DNA of 64,000 nt, taken from the NCBI RefSeq assembly GCF_000938255.1, contig NZ_JYMR01000011.1, forward strand, positions 79,524 through 143,523, in the 5' to 3' direction. Below are positions 43,546-52,063 of this stretch, piece by piece. Position 1 is the first letter of the stretch; every line of letters starts with the position of its first letter. Position numbers and translations under genes: made by a program. The stretch comes from Bradyrhizobium sp. LTSP849 (lineage in GTDB: Bacteria; Pseudomonadota; Alphaproteobacteria; Rhizobiales; Xanthobacteraceae). Under the pieces are notes generated by a model. It had not been told where the DNA came from. It saw nothing but the letters and a program-made list of their open reading frames with translations, and ran no database searches.

Positions 43546-43561
43546 CGTGACGAGCATCACA
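43546..43561. promoter_or_regulatory. CRP-like site upstream of the OmpA-like gene
   Basis: CGTGACGAGCATCACA: matches TGTGA-N6-TCACA except for the first base. It is 72 bases before the OmpA-like start codon and 145 bases from the first CRP-like site, so each of the two divergent genes has one. The 312-base intergenic stretch 43321-43632 contains no gene. Confidence 0.45.
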
Positions 43562-43632
43562 TCTGAGCTTTTGAACCTAGCCTATGCTCGCAGCATCAAA
43601 TCGCCATCAGGCGTCACAGCGAGGATACGACA

Positions 43633-44274
43633 ATGACCCATTTCAATAAGTTTTTTGGACTTAAGGCGATTGCGCTCACGGCCGCGCTGTCGATGACGGC
43701 GGGCCTGGCTTTCGCCGGCGACAATAACGTCTCTTCCAGCCAGATCCTGGATGCGCTGAAGCCGAAGCCGGTGACCCGCGGCCTCTCGGTCGGTCCGCAG
43801 ACCGATCCGACGGTGCAGGCCAAGGAATCGAGCTTCCTGAGCACCGTGCGCAACCGGCAGACCCGTTCGCTCTCGACGGGCGAGCGTGAGCAGATCGCCG
43901 AGCTCGCCGCGACCAAGCCGAACATCGATCTGGAAATCCAGTTCGACTACAACTCGGCCGACATCGCCAAGACCTCGGTGCCGTCGGTGCAGGCGCTCGG
44001 CAAGGCGTTGTCCGATCCGACGCTGAAGGGCTCGACCTTCGTGGTCGCCGGCCACACCGATGCGGTCGGCACCGAAGAGTACAATCAGGGGCTCTCCGAA
44101 CGGCGCGCCGACACCATCAAGAAGTATTTGGTGCAGAATTACGGCCTCAACGGCACCGACCTCGTCACCGTCGGCTATGGCAAGACCAAGCTGAAGGACA
44201 CCGCCAACGGCGCCGACCCGGTCAACCGCCGCGTCCAGGTCGTGAACATGGACACCAAGACCGCGTCGAAGTGA
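43633..44274 (+). CDS. OmpA family protein
   Basis: A 213-residue exported protein: signal peptide to about residue 28 (ALSMTAGLAFA), a basic low-complexity middle, and an OmpA C-terminal peptidoglycan-binding domain (IDLEIQFDYNSADIAKTSVPSV; VVAGHTDAVGTEEYNQGLSERRAD region; VGYGKTKL). It probably anchors envelope structures to peptidoglycan. It has no beta-barrel, so it is a free or complexed periplasmic protein. Followed by a strong terminator; shares its upstream region with the caspase-like gene. Confidence 0.92.
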   Translation: MTHFNKFFGLKAIALTAALSMTAGLAFAGDNNVSSSQILDALKPKPVTRGLSVGPQTDPTVQAKESSFLSTVRNRQTRSLSTGEREQIAELAATKPNIDLEIQFDYNSADIAKTSVPSVQALGKALSDPTLKGSTFVVAGHTDAVGTEEYNQGLSERRADTIKKYLVQNYGLNGTDLVTVGYGKTKLKDTANGADPVNRRVQVVNMDTKTASK

Positions 44275-44300
44275 TCTGAGAAGTAGTTGCAGCAATCGAC

Positions 44301-44334
44301 AAACCGCCTGCCGCAAGAGTGGCAGGCGGTTTTT
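44301..44334. terminator. rho-independent terminator after the OmpA gene
   Basis: ACCGCCTGCC (44303-44312), 8-base loop, GGCAGGCGGT (44321-44330), then TTTT. As the left side is flanked by AAA it can also serve the convergent glycosyltransferase gene, which ends at 44340. Confidence 0.88.
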
Positions 44335-44339
44335 GATTG

Positions 44340-45707
44340 TCAGATCCAGCTCTGAAACAGCATCAGCCGGTTGAAGGTCTGCATCGAGGTCCCGACGAAC
44401 GCGGCCGAGATCGGCAGCATGACGGCAAAGCCGACTGCCGCGACGCCGACATAGGCCCACAGCAGCCAGCGCGGCAGGCCATCCCTGCGCAACACATAGA
44501 CCAGCGCGAGCGATGCCGCGGTCGCGGCCGGCAGATAATAATAGATGAAGCCGAGCGTGCGCGGCAGCAGCGCCCAGGCGAGCCAGGGGCCGAAATAGAA
44601 CGCCGCGATCAGGAACGCATCCCAGCGACGCGCGACGATAAAATCGCGCAGCACAAATACGAGCGCGAGCAGCGCCGGCCACAGCACCAGCGGATTGCCG
44701 AGGAAGACGACCGCCGAAACATTGTCTTCCGCGGTCTTGTCAAACAGGAACCACACCGGGCGCGCGAGCAACGGCCAGGACGGCCACGAGCTCATATAGG
44801 TGTGGCCAGCGATCGCAGTCGTGGTGTTGTCGGCAAAGATCCGGCGCTGCGCCTCAACCAGATCCGACAGCGATAACCCGTCGAGCGGAACGAAAGGCGC
44901 AAGATACGTCAGCGCCGGCAGCAGCGCGAAGCAGAGCGCGACATGGTGCACCCTGAAGTCGGGCCAAAGATCAGGCCGGTACCAGTCGCTTGCCTTCGCA
45001 TCGGCAAACAGCGTGTGCCAGCTCTGCATCAGACGGACCATTGCAACGATGACGATGCAGACACCGAGTGGAAACAGCCCGCTCCACTTGCAGGCCGCGG
45101 CGAGGCCGAACAACGCACCTGCAAGCGCGAACAACGCATGCGGACGCTCTCTTCGAAAACCGTGCATGAAGGTGGCAATCGCGAGCAGGCCGAAGCCGAG
45201 CGCAAAGATGTCGAGCATCGCGATGCGCGCCTGCACATAGAGCATCTGGTTGAAGGCCGCGATCAGCGCGGCCGCGATCGCGGGCCCCTGTGCGGCAAAC
45301 AGCGCGAGACCGCAGAGATAGATCGCGACGATCGCGAGCGCACCGAACAGCGTCGCCGGATAGCGCCAGCCGAACGCATTGTCGCCGAACGCCGCAATCG
45401 ATGCCGCCATCAGCTCCTTCGCGAGCGGCGGATGCATCGGGTTGAGCATCGGCTGCGACATCGTAGAGCCAAGCATCTGCCGCGCAGCCGGCACATAATG
45501 CACCTCGTCGAACACGAATTTTTCCGGCGTCGCCAGCCCGATCAACAGCGCGAGATGCGCAGCTAGGAAAATCGCGACAGCGATCACTGCGCTCCGCGAC
45601 AGCTTTGGAACCGCGGGCAATTCAAGCGGCTTCTGTGGGGTTATTTTACGTGGCAAATCTGCGTCACCCCGGATAAAAAAATAACTCAGCGTCTGCATTG
45701 AACGCAT
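44340..45707 (-). CDS. phospholipid carrier-dependent glycosyltransferase (PMT/GT39 fold)
   Basis: A 455-residue integral membrane GT-C glycosyltransferase with about ten membrane helices. The catalytic Asp-Glu motif lies in the first periplasmic loop (EKFVFDEVHYVPAARQML), followed by HPPLAKELM, both typical of protein O-mannosyltransferase and ArnT-like enzymes. The acceptor could be a protein or lipid A/envelope glycolipid; sequence alone does not tell. Start ATG 45707, with an alternative nine bases downstream. Convergent with OmpA. Confidence 0.88.
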   Translation of the reverse strand: MRSMQTLSYFFIRGDADLPRKITPQKPLELPAVPKLSRSAVIAVAIFLAAHLALLIGLATPEKFVFDEVHYVPAARQMLGSTMSQPMLNPMHPPLAKELMAASIAAFGDNAFGWRYPATLFGALAIVAIYLCGLALFAAQGPAIAAALIAAFNQMLYVQARIAMLDIFALGFGLLAIATFMHGFRRERPHALFALAGALFGLAAACKWSGLFPLGVCIVIVAMVRLMQSWHTLFADAKASDWYRPDLWPDFRVHHVALCFALLPALTYLAPFVPLDGLSLSDLVEAQRRIFADNTTTAIAGHTYMSSWPSWPLLARPVWFLFDKTAEDNVSAVVFLGNPLVLWPALLALVFVLRDFIVARRWDAFLIAAFYFGPWLAWALLPRTLGFIYYYLPAATAASLALVYVLRRDGLPRWLLWAYVGVAAVGFAVMLPISAAFVGTSMQTFNRLMLFQSWI

Positions 45708-45818
45708 TCTGCCGCAACTGTCACTAAGCTAACGCTCGTCCCGCGCCGCTTGTGATAATTCTACCACAACACAAGCGTGCGCGATCCGGTACGATCACGG
45801 ACCTCGATCGGTTGCGAA

Positions 45819-46520
45819 ATGAATTTACGTTTTCTACTTTTACCAACACTGCTGTCGGCCGCACTCTGCGCAGCGCCTTGCGCGCAGGCGCAGACCCGCG
45901 TCGGCGAAGCCGTCCTCGTCCAGAACGAAGTGGTGCGCGTGGCCGCGACCACGACGCCGATCAGTGTCGGCGACAGCATGCTGCGCGACGAGACTGTGCA
46001 GACCGGCGCCGCCAGTGCGGCGCGCTTCGTCATGGCCGACAGCACCAATCTGTCGCTCGGCCCGAGCGCAACGCTGAAGCTCGACCGTACCGTCTTCAAC
46101 GACGAGCATAGCTATCGCGACGTCGCGATCCGCATGACCACCGGCGCGTTCCGGTTCGTCACCGGACATTCGGAGAAGACCGCCTACAAGATCACAACGC
46201 CACTCGCGACCATCGGTGTGCGCGGCACCACGCTCGACATCCTGTCCCAGCGCGGCCGCTCCGTCGTCGTGCTTCAGGAGGGCGCGGCCAGCGTCTGCAC
46301 GTTGAGCTTCCAATGCGTGCAGCTCACCCAGCCCGGCGACACCGCGGTCATTACCTCGACCGGCGGCAAAGTCTCCATCACCAAGACCAACACGCCGCCC
46401 TGGACGTTTGCCGCCAACTGCACCGCGAGTGCCGGGCTGTGCTCGGTCAACCAATATGCCGACGCCTCACCGACCATCACGCCCGCCGTCCATGACGATG
46501 GCATGCTGTGCGGGCGCTGA
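45819..46520 (+). CDS. exported FecR-domain protein
   Basis: A 233-residue periplasmic protein. Signal peptide at residues 1-24 (LLSAALCAAPCAQA), FecR domain at about 60-150 (TGAASAARFVMADSTNLSLG, TGAFRFVTGHSEKTAYKITTPLATIGVRGTTLDI). Free FecR-domain proteins without a sigma-factor partner are common in Bradyrhizobium; their role is unknown, possibly scaffold for cell-surface proteins. Start at 45819 is preferred because it gives the signal peptide. Its stop codon overlaps the start of the outer-membrane protein gene (TGATG), so the two are produced together. Confidence 0.88.
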   Translation: MNLRFLLLPTLLSAALCAAPCAQAQTRVGEAVLVQNEVVRVAATTTPISVGDSMLRDETVQTGAASAARFVMADSTNLSLGPSATLKLDRTVFNDEHSYRDVAIRMTTGAFRFVTGHSEKTAYKITTPLATIGVRGTTLDILSQRGRSVVVLQEGAASVCTLSFQCVQLTQPGDTAVITSTGGKVSITKTNTPPWTFAANCTASAGLCSVNQYADASPTITPAVHDDGMLCGR

Positions 46521-47650
46521 TGATGGCGAAGCTCGGCTTCAGACGGCTTGTCCTGGCCTGCGCGCTAAGCGCAGCCGCTGCGCTTGCACTGTTTACGCTC
46601 GACACCCGTCCGGCTGCGGCGCAGAGCACCACCTGCGAGTCCGAGTGCGGCGAGCCGCACCCCAATCCGTCGCCGACGTACTCGCCCTCCCCTTCGCCGA
46701 GCCCATATCCCTCGCCGTCGCCGAGCCCATATCCGTCGCCAAGCCCAACGCCGACCGGCTCCGATTCCAGCGGCAATTCGATCGGCGGCCTCGCCAACCA
46801 GCGCTTCAACCAGATGATCACCAACCGGGTGCTCGGCACGGTGCTGCTCGGCGTCAACGAGCAGGTCAATTGCAGCGACTGCATCAGCGCGTTCGGCTCG
46901 GCCGGCTCGTTCTCGGCCGGCATCCACGGCCGCAAGGAGCTGACCAACAATCTGTCGCTGCTCGCCGGCATCGCCTACACGCAATACAGCGAGGGCGGCT
47001 ACAACATCACCAGCGCGCCGATCGGCGCGTTCGCGCTGCGCTATGACTTCACCGATTGGGGCTCGTCTCGCCCCTTCTTCGACATCGGCACGATCCTGAC
47101 GCCATGGGAGAAGGCGCGCTACACCCGCAGCTACAACACCAGCCTCGGCCCGGTGAGCGTGACGAGTTCGACGAACAGCTCGAACTACGCGGTCTACGGT
47201 CGCGCCGGCTGGATGAGCCGGCTTTCACCGCACGACGAGGTCGCGGCCTCCATCGAGATCTGGCAACTCTGGCAGCGCGTGTCCGGCTACGCGGACAATA
47301 CGGTGGCCTTCAATCCCTTCGACGCCACCATTGCCACCGGCACCGACCGCACCAGCCTGGTCAAGATCGGCGGCCAGTGGACCCATCTCTACGGCAGTAA
47401 CATCGAGGCCAACATCAATGGCGGCTGGGTGCAGTCGTTCGCCAGCCACAGCGGCATCGTCGCCACCGTGACCGGGGACGGCATGGTGGTGCCGACGATG
47501 GGCAACCAGGGCTGGTTCGAATATGGCGGCCGCCTCGGCTTCCGCGTGCAGAAGGGTTGGATCGTGGACCTCTTTGCGAACGGTACGCTGGGGCCGCAGC
47601 CGGTCGGCAACACCATCCATGGCGGCGTGGGGCTGCGGATTAATTATTAG
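46520..47650 (+). CDS. outer membrane beta-barrel protein with Pro/Ser-rich linker (autotransporter-like)
   Basis: A 376-residue protein: signal peptide (to about residue 33, PAAA), two cysteines, a proline/serine-rich repeat linker (SPSPSP/YPSP units, residues ~45-80), and a ~260-residue beta-barrel-like domain of alternating residues ending in the aromatic-terminated RINY, as outer-membrane proteins do. No passenger protease or adhesin is visible before the barrel. The start overlaps the FecR gene stop. The DNA of the linker is a tandem repeat that could vary in length by slippage. Confidence 0.85.
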   Translation: MMAKLGFRRLVLACALSAAAALALFTLDTRPAAAQSTTCESECGEPHPNPSPTYSPSPSPSPYPSPSPSPYPSPSPTPTGSDSSGNSIGGLANQRFNQMITNRVLGTVLLGVNEQVNCSDCISAFGSAGSFSAGIHGRKELTNNLSLLAGIAYTQYSEGGYNITSAPIGAFALRYDFTDWGSSRPFFDIGTILTPWEKARYTRSYNTSLGPVSVTSSTNSSNYAVYGRAGWMSRLSPHDEVAASIEIWQLWQRVSGYADNTVAFNPFDATIATGTDRTSLVKIGGQWTHLYGSNIEANINGGWVQSFASHSGIVATVTGDGMVVPTMGNQGWFEYGGRLGFRVQKGWIVDLFANGTLGPQPVGNTIHGGVGLRINY

Positions 47651-47659
47651 CGGGAGGTC

Positions 47660-47749
47660 GTAGGGTGGGCAAAGCGAAGCGTGCCCACCAACTCTCGTAA
47701 TCGTGGATGGATGGTGGGCACGGCGCTACTGCGCCTTTGCCCACCCTAC
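47660..47749. repeat. GTAGGGTGGGC palindromic repeat
   Basis: GTAGGGTGGGCAAAGCGAAG at the left and CTTTGCCCACCCTAC at the right, related to the repeat at 39678-39770. It lies between the OMP gene and the VOC protein gene, which converge. Confidence 0.83.
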
Positions 47750-47765
47750 GGCGACTGCGTTGACG

Positions 47766-48254
47766 TCACGCCGCCGACTTACCCTCGAACGCCCGTCGCA
47801 AGAGCGCCTCGTCCAGCTTCACCATCTTCATCATGGCCTGCATCGCGCGAGCGGCCGCAGCCTTGTCCGGGCTCGAGAGGAACTCGAACATCACCTTCGG
47901 TACAACCTGCCATGACACGCCGTAACGGTCACTGATCCAGCCGCACTGCTGTTCCTTGCCGCCATGCTCCAGGAACGCATGCCACACGCTGTCGACCTGG
48001 GCCTGATCGTCGCAATGGATCATCAGCGACAGCGCGTGGGTGTATTCCACCTTCATGCCGCCGTTGAGCGCAACCAGCGGCTGGCCGGCCACCGTGAACT
48101 CGACAACGAGCACGGAGCCCTCCTTGCCGGACGGGTTATCCGAGACGTTGCGCTGGACGTGCGTGATCTTGGAGTCCGGCACGAGCGAGACGTAGAACTT
48201 CGCGGCTTCCTCGGCATCGCCGTTGAACCACATGCAGGGAACGAGCTTGGACAT
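47766..48254 (-). CDS. VOC family protein, PhnB-like
   Basis: A 162-residue protein with the PhnB/glyoxalase-fold pattern (KLVPCMWFNGDAEEAAKFYVSLVPDSKI; ALSLMIHCDDQAQVDSVWHAFLEHGGKEQQCGWISDRYGVSWQVVP region). Members bind divalent metal; reactions are diverse and most are uncharacterised. Start 48254 has GAGGAG upstream. It follows a second VOC gene by 26 bases on the same strand. Confidence 0.9.
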   Translation of the reverse strand: MSKLVPCMWFNGDAEEAAKFYVSLVPDSKITHVQRNVSDNPSGKEGSVLVVEFTVAGQPLVALNGGMKVEYTHALSLMIHCDDQAQVDSVWHAFLEHGGKEQQCGWISDRYGVSWQVVPKVMFEFLSSPDKAAAARAMQAMMKMVKLDEALLRRAFEGKSAA

Positions 48255-48280
48255 TGCGAATGCTCCTCTTCGGGTTTCAA

Positions 48281-48709
48281 TCAGGCGTTCGCCATAGCGG
48301 GCTTCGGGGGGACCGCGGCCATGTCCAGCCAGTTCACACCCCACATATGACCATCCGGATCCTCAAAGCTGCGGCCATACATGAAGCTGTATTCGTCCTT
48401 CGGGCTGGGATCGGCCGCCCCACCCGCAGCCTTGGCCCTGTCGACGATATCGTCGACCTCGTTGCGGCTATCGGCGGACAGGCAGAACAGAGCCTGGTTC
48501 GAGGTCTTTGCATCCGCGATCGGCTTCGGCGTGAACTGACGGAATTTGTCGTGGGTCGTCAGCATCACGTAAATGGTCTCGGAAAAGACCATGCAGCTTG
48601 CCGTGTCGTCACTGAATTGCGGATTCCTGGTCGCGCCGATCGCCTCATAAAACGCGGTCGCACGCTTGAGGTCGGTCACCGGTAGATTGAGGAAAATCAT
48701 CCTGGGCAT
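48281..48709 (-). CDS. VOC family protein (glyoxalase-like)
   Basis: A 142-residue glyoxalase/bleomycin-resistance-fold protein: IFLNLPVTDLKRATAFYEAIG at the start and SFEDPDGHMWGVNWLDM at the end, where the metal-binding His/Glu positions of the family are expected. AAGGAG lies 7 bases before ATG 48709. Likely cotranscribed with the neighbouring VOC gene. Confidence 0.9.
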   Translation of the reverse strand: MPRMIFLNLPVTDLKRATAFYEAIGATRNPQFSDDTASCMVFSETIYVMLTTHDKFRQFTPKPIADAKTSNQALFCLSADSRNEVDDIVDRAKAAGGAADPSPKDEYSFMYGRSFEDPDGHMWGVNWLDMAAVPPKPAMANA

Positions 48710-48793
48710 CGAAAGCTCCTTGGGCGGGGTTCTGCCCAAGGACGGATGGACAGGGGGCCATCCGACACGGCTTCCGAGAATTTTTTGACCGAG

Positions 48794-48827
48794 CCTGCGT
48801 GGTTCTGCCGCACGGGAACCACGCAGG
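48794..48827. other. strong intergenic hairpin
   Basis: CCTGCGTGGTTC (48794-48805) pairs perfectly with GAACCACGCAGG (48816-48827) over a 10-base loop, in the 130-base gap between the cupin gene stop and the second VOC gene start. There is no T-run on the minus strand, so it is not a classic terminator; it may be a transcript 3' end hairpin for the cupin mRNA. Confidence 0.6.
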
Positions 48828-48839
48828 TCCTCGCTGGTC

Positions 48840-49352
48840 CTACTTCTTCTCGTTGGGATCGCGGTGCACCGGATCGATCCACAGCACAGTCTCCGGCTTC
48901 TCGACCGGTTCGATGTCGAGATTGATCGCGACCGCCTCGCCGTCGCTGCGGACCAGCACGCATTCCAGCACCTCGTCGCGGCTGGCGTTGATCTCCTGAT
49001 GCGGCACGTAAGGCGGGACGAAAATGAAATCGCCGGGGCCGGCCTCGGCGGTGAATTGCAGGCTCTCGCCCCAGCGCATCCGCGCCTTGCCCTTCACCAC
49101 ATAGATCACGCTTTCGAGATGGCCATGGTGGTGCGCGCCGGTCTTGGCATCAGGCTTGATGCTCACCGTGCCCGCCCACAATTTCTGCGCGCCGACGCGC
49201 GCGAAATTGATCGCGGCCGCGCGGTCCATGCCCGCCGTCGACGGCACGTTCGTGTCGAGCTGGTTGCCGGGAATGACGCGCACGCCGTCATGTTTCCAGC
49301 GATCGTCATGATCATGGTCATGGTGCGAATGCGTGTGGTCATGGCCGGTCAT
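48840..49352 (-). CDS. cupin domain protein with His-rich N-terminus
   Basis: A 170-residue protein. Residues 3-18 are mostly His and Asp ([14 protein letters not shown]), a likely metal-binding tail. The cupin core ([36 protein letters not shown]) has the His/Glu metal motif HHHGHLE and the second motif PYVPHQE. It may be a dioxygenase, isomerase or metal carrier; the enzyme type is not predictable. ATG 49352 lacks a strong ribosome site, but it is the first codon giving the His-rich tail. Confidence 0.85.
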   Translation of the reverse strand: MTGHDHTHSHHDHDHDDRWKHDGVRVIPGNQLDTNVPSTAGMDRAAAINFARVGAQKLWAGTVSIKPDAKTGAHHHGHLESVIYVVKGKARMRWGESLQFTAEAGPGDFIFVPPYVPHQEINASRDEVLECVLVRSDGEAVAINLDIEPVEKPETVLWIDPVHRDPNEKK

Positions 49353-49423
49353 GGGACTTGCTTTCTGTTGGTTCCGTGCGCGGCAAGCTAACCAAAGCCG
49401 GCCCATCAAGCCATACCAAAATA

Positions 49424-49448
49424 GGAACTCTCATAGCCATCGGGCGTT
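49424..49448 (+). promoter_or_regulatory. EcfG-type general stress promoter of the CsbD gene
   Basis: GGAAC (49424-49428), exactly 16 bases, CGTT (49445-49448). This is a perfect match to the EcfG (sigma EcfG/PhyR) promoter described for Bradyrhizobium. It ends 31 bases before the CsbD start codon. Confidence 0.78.
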
Positions 49449-49479
49449 GTTCTCGCGAGCAAACCGGAAGGAGAGTTTC

Positions 49480-49698
49480 ATGGGTAGCACCAGCGACAAG
49501 ATCAAAGGTAACGCCAACGAGGCGATCGGCAAGGCCAAGCAGGGTATCGGCGAAGCCACCGGTTCCGATCGTCTGAAGGGCGAAGGCGCGATCCAGGAAG
49601 TGAAGGGCAAGGGCCAAAAGGCCATGGGCGACGCCAAGGACGCCGCGAAGGACGCGATCGATCGCGCCGCTGCGGCGGCACGTCGCGCGGCTGAGTAA
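49480..49698 (+). CDS. CsbD family stress protein
   Basis: A 72-residue hydrophilic protein of the CsbD type ([40 protein letters not shown]; Ala/Arg-rich C-terminus). Members are general-stress proteins of unknown mechanism. AGGAGAG lies just before the ATG. A perfect EcfG-type promoter and a terminator bracket the gene, so it is a single-gene stress transcript. Confidence 0.92.
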   Translation: MGSTSDKIKGNANEAIGKAKQGIGEATGSDRLKGEGAIQEVKGKGQKAMGDAKDAAKDAIDRAAAAARRAAE

Positions 49699-49718
49699 CG
49701 CGCGCAAGACTGAAAGCG

Positions 49719-49747
49719 AAAAGACCAGCCGCGAGGCCGGTCTTTTT
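49719..49747. terminator. bidirectional terminator between csbD-like and FKBP genes
   Basis: AAAAGACC (49719-49726) with GGTCTTTT (49739-49746), an inner GCC/GGC pair and a GCGA loop. T-runs follow on both strands, serving both convergent genes. Confidence 0.8.
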
Positions 49748-49757
49748 GTTTGTGCGT

Positions 49758-50222
49758 TTATTTCACCGCGAGCAATTCGACGTCGAACATCAGCGTCGCA
49801 TTCGGCGGGATCACGCCGCCGGCGCCGCGCGCGCCGTAGCCGAGCTGCGGCGGGATGATCAGCGTGCGCTTGCCGCCGACCTTCATCGAGGCGACGCCCT
49901 CGTCCCAACCGGCAATGACGCGGCCCTTGCCGATCGGAAACTCGAACGGCTCGTTGCGGTCGACCGACGAGTCGAATTTCTTGCCCTTCTGGCCGTTCTC
50001 ATAGAGCCAGCCGGTGTAGTGCATCACGCAGATCTGGCCCGCCTTTGGCGAGGCACCGGTGCCGGCGACGCTGTCGATTACTTGCAAGCCTGAAGCTGTG
50101 GTCATGGTCTTTCCTGCGGTCTGGGCAGAGGCCGTGGTGGAAACGAAATCGGATACGCCGCCGATCATTGTGATCGCGAGTGCCGACGTGATAGCGAGAA
50201 GCGCGCGTTGGAAACGCTGCAT
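49758..50222 (-). CDS. FKBP-type peptidyl-prolyl cis-trans isomerase, exported
   Basis: A 154-residue protein: signal peptide (about 34 residues, ending TTASA before QTAGK) and one FKBP domain ([53 protein letters not shown] region, motif [30 protein letters not shown]). Active-site residues Tyr/Phe/Trp (HYTGW, KFDSS, IAGWDEG, GYGARG) are present. It assists protein folding in the periplasm. Confidence 0.94.
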   Translation of the reverse strand: MQRFQRALLAITSALAITMIGGVSDFVSTTASAQTAGKTMTTASGLQVIDSVAGTGASPKAGQICVMHYTGWLYENGQKGKKFDSSVDRNEPFEFPIGKGRVIAGWDEGVASMKVGGKRTLIIPPQLGYGARGAGGVIPPNATLMFDVELLAVK

Positions 50223-50292
50223 TAGACACCTTCCGTTTGAGGCGGGAGGTGTCTAGCGCAACGAACGTATGGTTTCCAGCCCCAGCCCTCGA

Positions 50293-51879
50293 TCAATAAC
50301 CGAGCGCGCAGCCGTCCTTGCGCGGATCGGAACCGCCGGTGAGCGTGCCCTTGTCCCAGTCGATCCAGATCGCCTGGGCGCCGCCGAGCGGGCCGACCAC
50401 GCTGGTGGTCTTGTGGCCAAGCTTCTTGAGACCCTCGACGATATCGGCCGGAACGCTGTCCTCGAGCTGATACTGGCCCTCGTAGTGCAGGCCGCGCGGC
50501 ATATCGATCGCCTCCTGCACGTCGCAGCCATAGTCGAGGATATTGGTGACCACATGGGTCTGGCCGACCGGCTGATACTGGCCGCCCATCACGGCGAACG
50601 GCATGACCGAACGGCCGCCCTTGGTGAGCAGGCCCGGCATGATCGTGTGCAGCGGGCGCTTGCCGCCGGCGATGCAGTTGGGATGGCCTGGCTGGATGCG
50701 GAAGCCGCCGGCGCGGTTCTGCAACAGCACGCCGGTCTTGTTGGAGACGATCGCTGAACCAAACGAATGCGCGATCGAATTGATGAACGAGCAGACGTTG
50801 AGGTCCTTGTCCACCACCGTGATGTAGATGGTCGAAGGATTCATCGGCGGCGCGACGTTCGGAAGGTCGAGCATGCCGTCCAGGCGGATCTTGCTGATGT
50901 ATTCGTCGGCAAAGCCCTTCGCGAGCATCTCGGTAACGTTGATCTTCATATGCTCGGGGTCGGCGACATGCATCTCGCGATTCATGTAGGCGATGCGCGC
51001 GGCCTCGGCCTCGAGATGGAAACGTTCGACGCTGAGCGGCGCGAACTTCGTCAGATCGAAGCGCGACAGGATATTGAGCATCAGCAGCGCGGTGACGCCC
51101 GGGCCATTCGGCGGGCACTGCCAGACGTCGTAACCCTTGTACGTGGTACCGATCGGCGTCGTCGTCTCGGTGGTGTGCGCGGCGAAATCGTCGAGTGTGT
51201 GCAGGCCGCCAATTCCGCGCAGGGTCTCGACCATGTCTTCCGCGATCGGACCCTTGTAGAAGGCGTCGCGGCCGTCCTTGGCGATCGCGCGCAGCGTCTT
51301 GCCGAGCTCGGCCTGGCGGATGACGTCGCCGGCGACCGGAGGCTTGCCGCCCGGCAGCAGGTACCGCAGGGTGTTGGTGCCACCCTTCAGCTTCTCGAAC
51401 TGGTTCTTCCAGTCCAAGGCGATGCGGGGCGCGACGACATAGCCTTCCTCGGCCGCCTTGATCGCGGGCTGGAGCAGCCGGTCGAAGCCGAACTTGCCAT
51501 GATCGCGCAGCACGGTCGCAAAGGCGTCGATCACACCGGGGATCGAAACCGCGTGCGCCGAGGTCAGCGGCACGGACGTCATCTTGCGCTCGAGATACCA
51601 GTCCGCGTTCGCCGCCTTCGGCGCCCGGCCGGAGCCGTTATAGGCGATGATCTTGCCCTCGCCGCGCGGCTGGATCAGCGCAAAACAGTCGCCGCCGATG
51701 CCGGTCGATTGCGGCTCGATCACGCCGAGCACCGCCGAGCCCGCCACCGCCGCGTCCACCGCCGTGCCGCCCTCGCGCAGCACCTCGATCGCGGCGAGGG
51801 ATGCCTGCGGATGCGAGGTCGCGACCATCGCGTTGGTGGCGTGGACCGTGGACCTGCCGGGAAAGTGGAAGTTTCTCAT
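50293..51879 (-). CDS. gamma-glutamyltransferase family protein (YwrD-like)
   Basis: A 528-residue Ntn-hydrolase-fold protein. N-terminal block MVATSHPQASLAAIEVLREGGTAVDAAVA, later SGRAPKAANADW and GIGGDCFALI. The nucleophile Thr is expected in PSTIYITVVDKD: Thr after Ser aligns with the catalytic Thr of E. coli Ggt, while the next conserved His is a Tyr here. No signal peptide is visible, so the protein is probably cytosolic, unlike true periplasmic Ggt. The likely substrates are glutathione conjugates or gamma-glutamyl amides. ATG 51879 is chosen since upstream in-frame codons overlap the divergent promoter region. Confidence 0.88.
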   Translation of the reverse strand: MRNFHFPGRSTVHATNAMVATSHPQASLAAIEVLREGGTAVDAAVAGSAVLGVIEPQSTGIGGDCFALIQPRGEGKIIAYNGSGRAPKAANADWYLERKMTSVPLTSAHAVSIPGVIDAFATVLRDHGKFGFDRLLQPAIKAAEEGYVVAPRIALDWKNQFEKLKGGTNTLRYLLPGGKPPVAGDVIRQAELGKTLRAIAKDGRDAFYKGPIAEDMVETLRGIGGLHTLDDFAAHTTETTTPIGTTYKGYDVWQCPPNGPGVTALLMLNILSRFDLTKFAPLSVERFHLEAEAARIAYMNREMHVADPEHMKINVTEMLAKGFADEYISKIRLDGMLDLPNVAPPMNPSTIYITVVDKDLNVCSFINSIAHSFGSAIVSNKTGVLLQNRAGGFRIQPGHPNCIAGGKRPLHTIMPGLLTKGGRSVMPFAVMGGQYQPVGQTHVVTNILDYGCDVQEAIDMPRGLHYEGQYQLEDSVPADIVEGLKKLGHKTTSVVGPLGGAQAIWIDWDKGTLTGGSDPRKDGCALGY

Positions 51880-52063
51880 CGAATTCTTGCTCTCTTGGGG
51901 CCGTTGGCGCGCGCCGCGCCATCTCGGAAAAACCGAGCCTTCATGGCACATTCCGGGCCGCCCGGGCAATGCTGGCATACCAGGGAAATGGCTGCCATCC
52001 GCTGGGCGTATAGACCCCGCCACGCGGGTTTTCTGGGCGGCGGCCGCCTGCTAAACGGGCCTC

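Noticed and set aside
46640..46760. Short direct repeats resembling a CRISPR array
   Set aside because: They lie in frame inside the outer-membrane protein gene and encode the Pro/Ser linker; no spacers and no cas genes.
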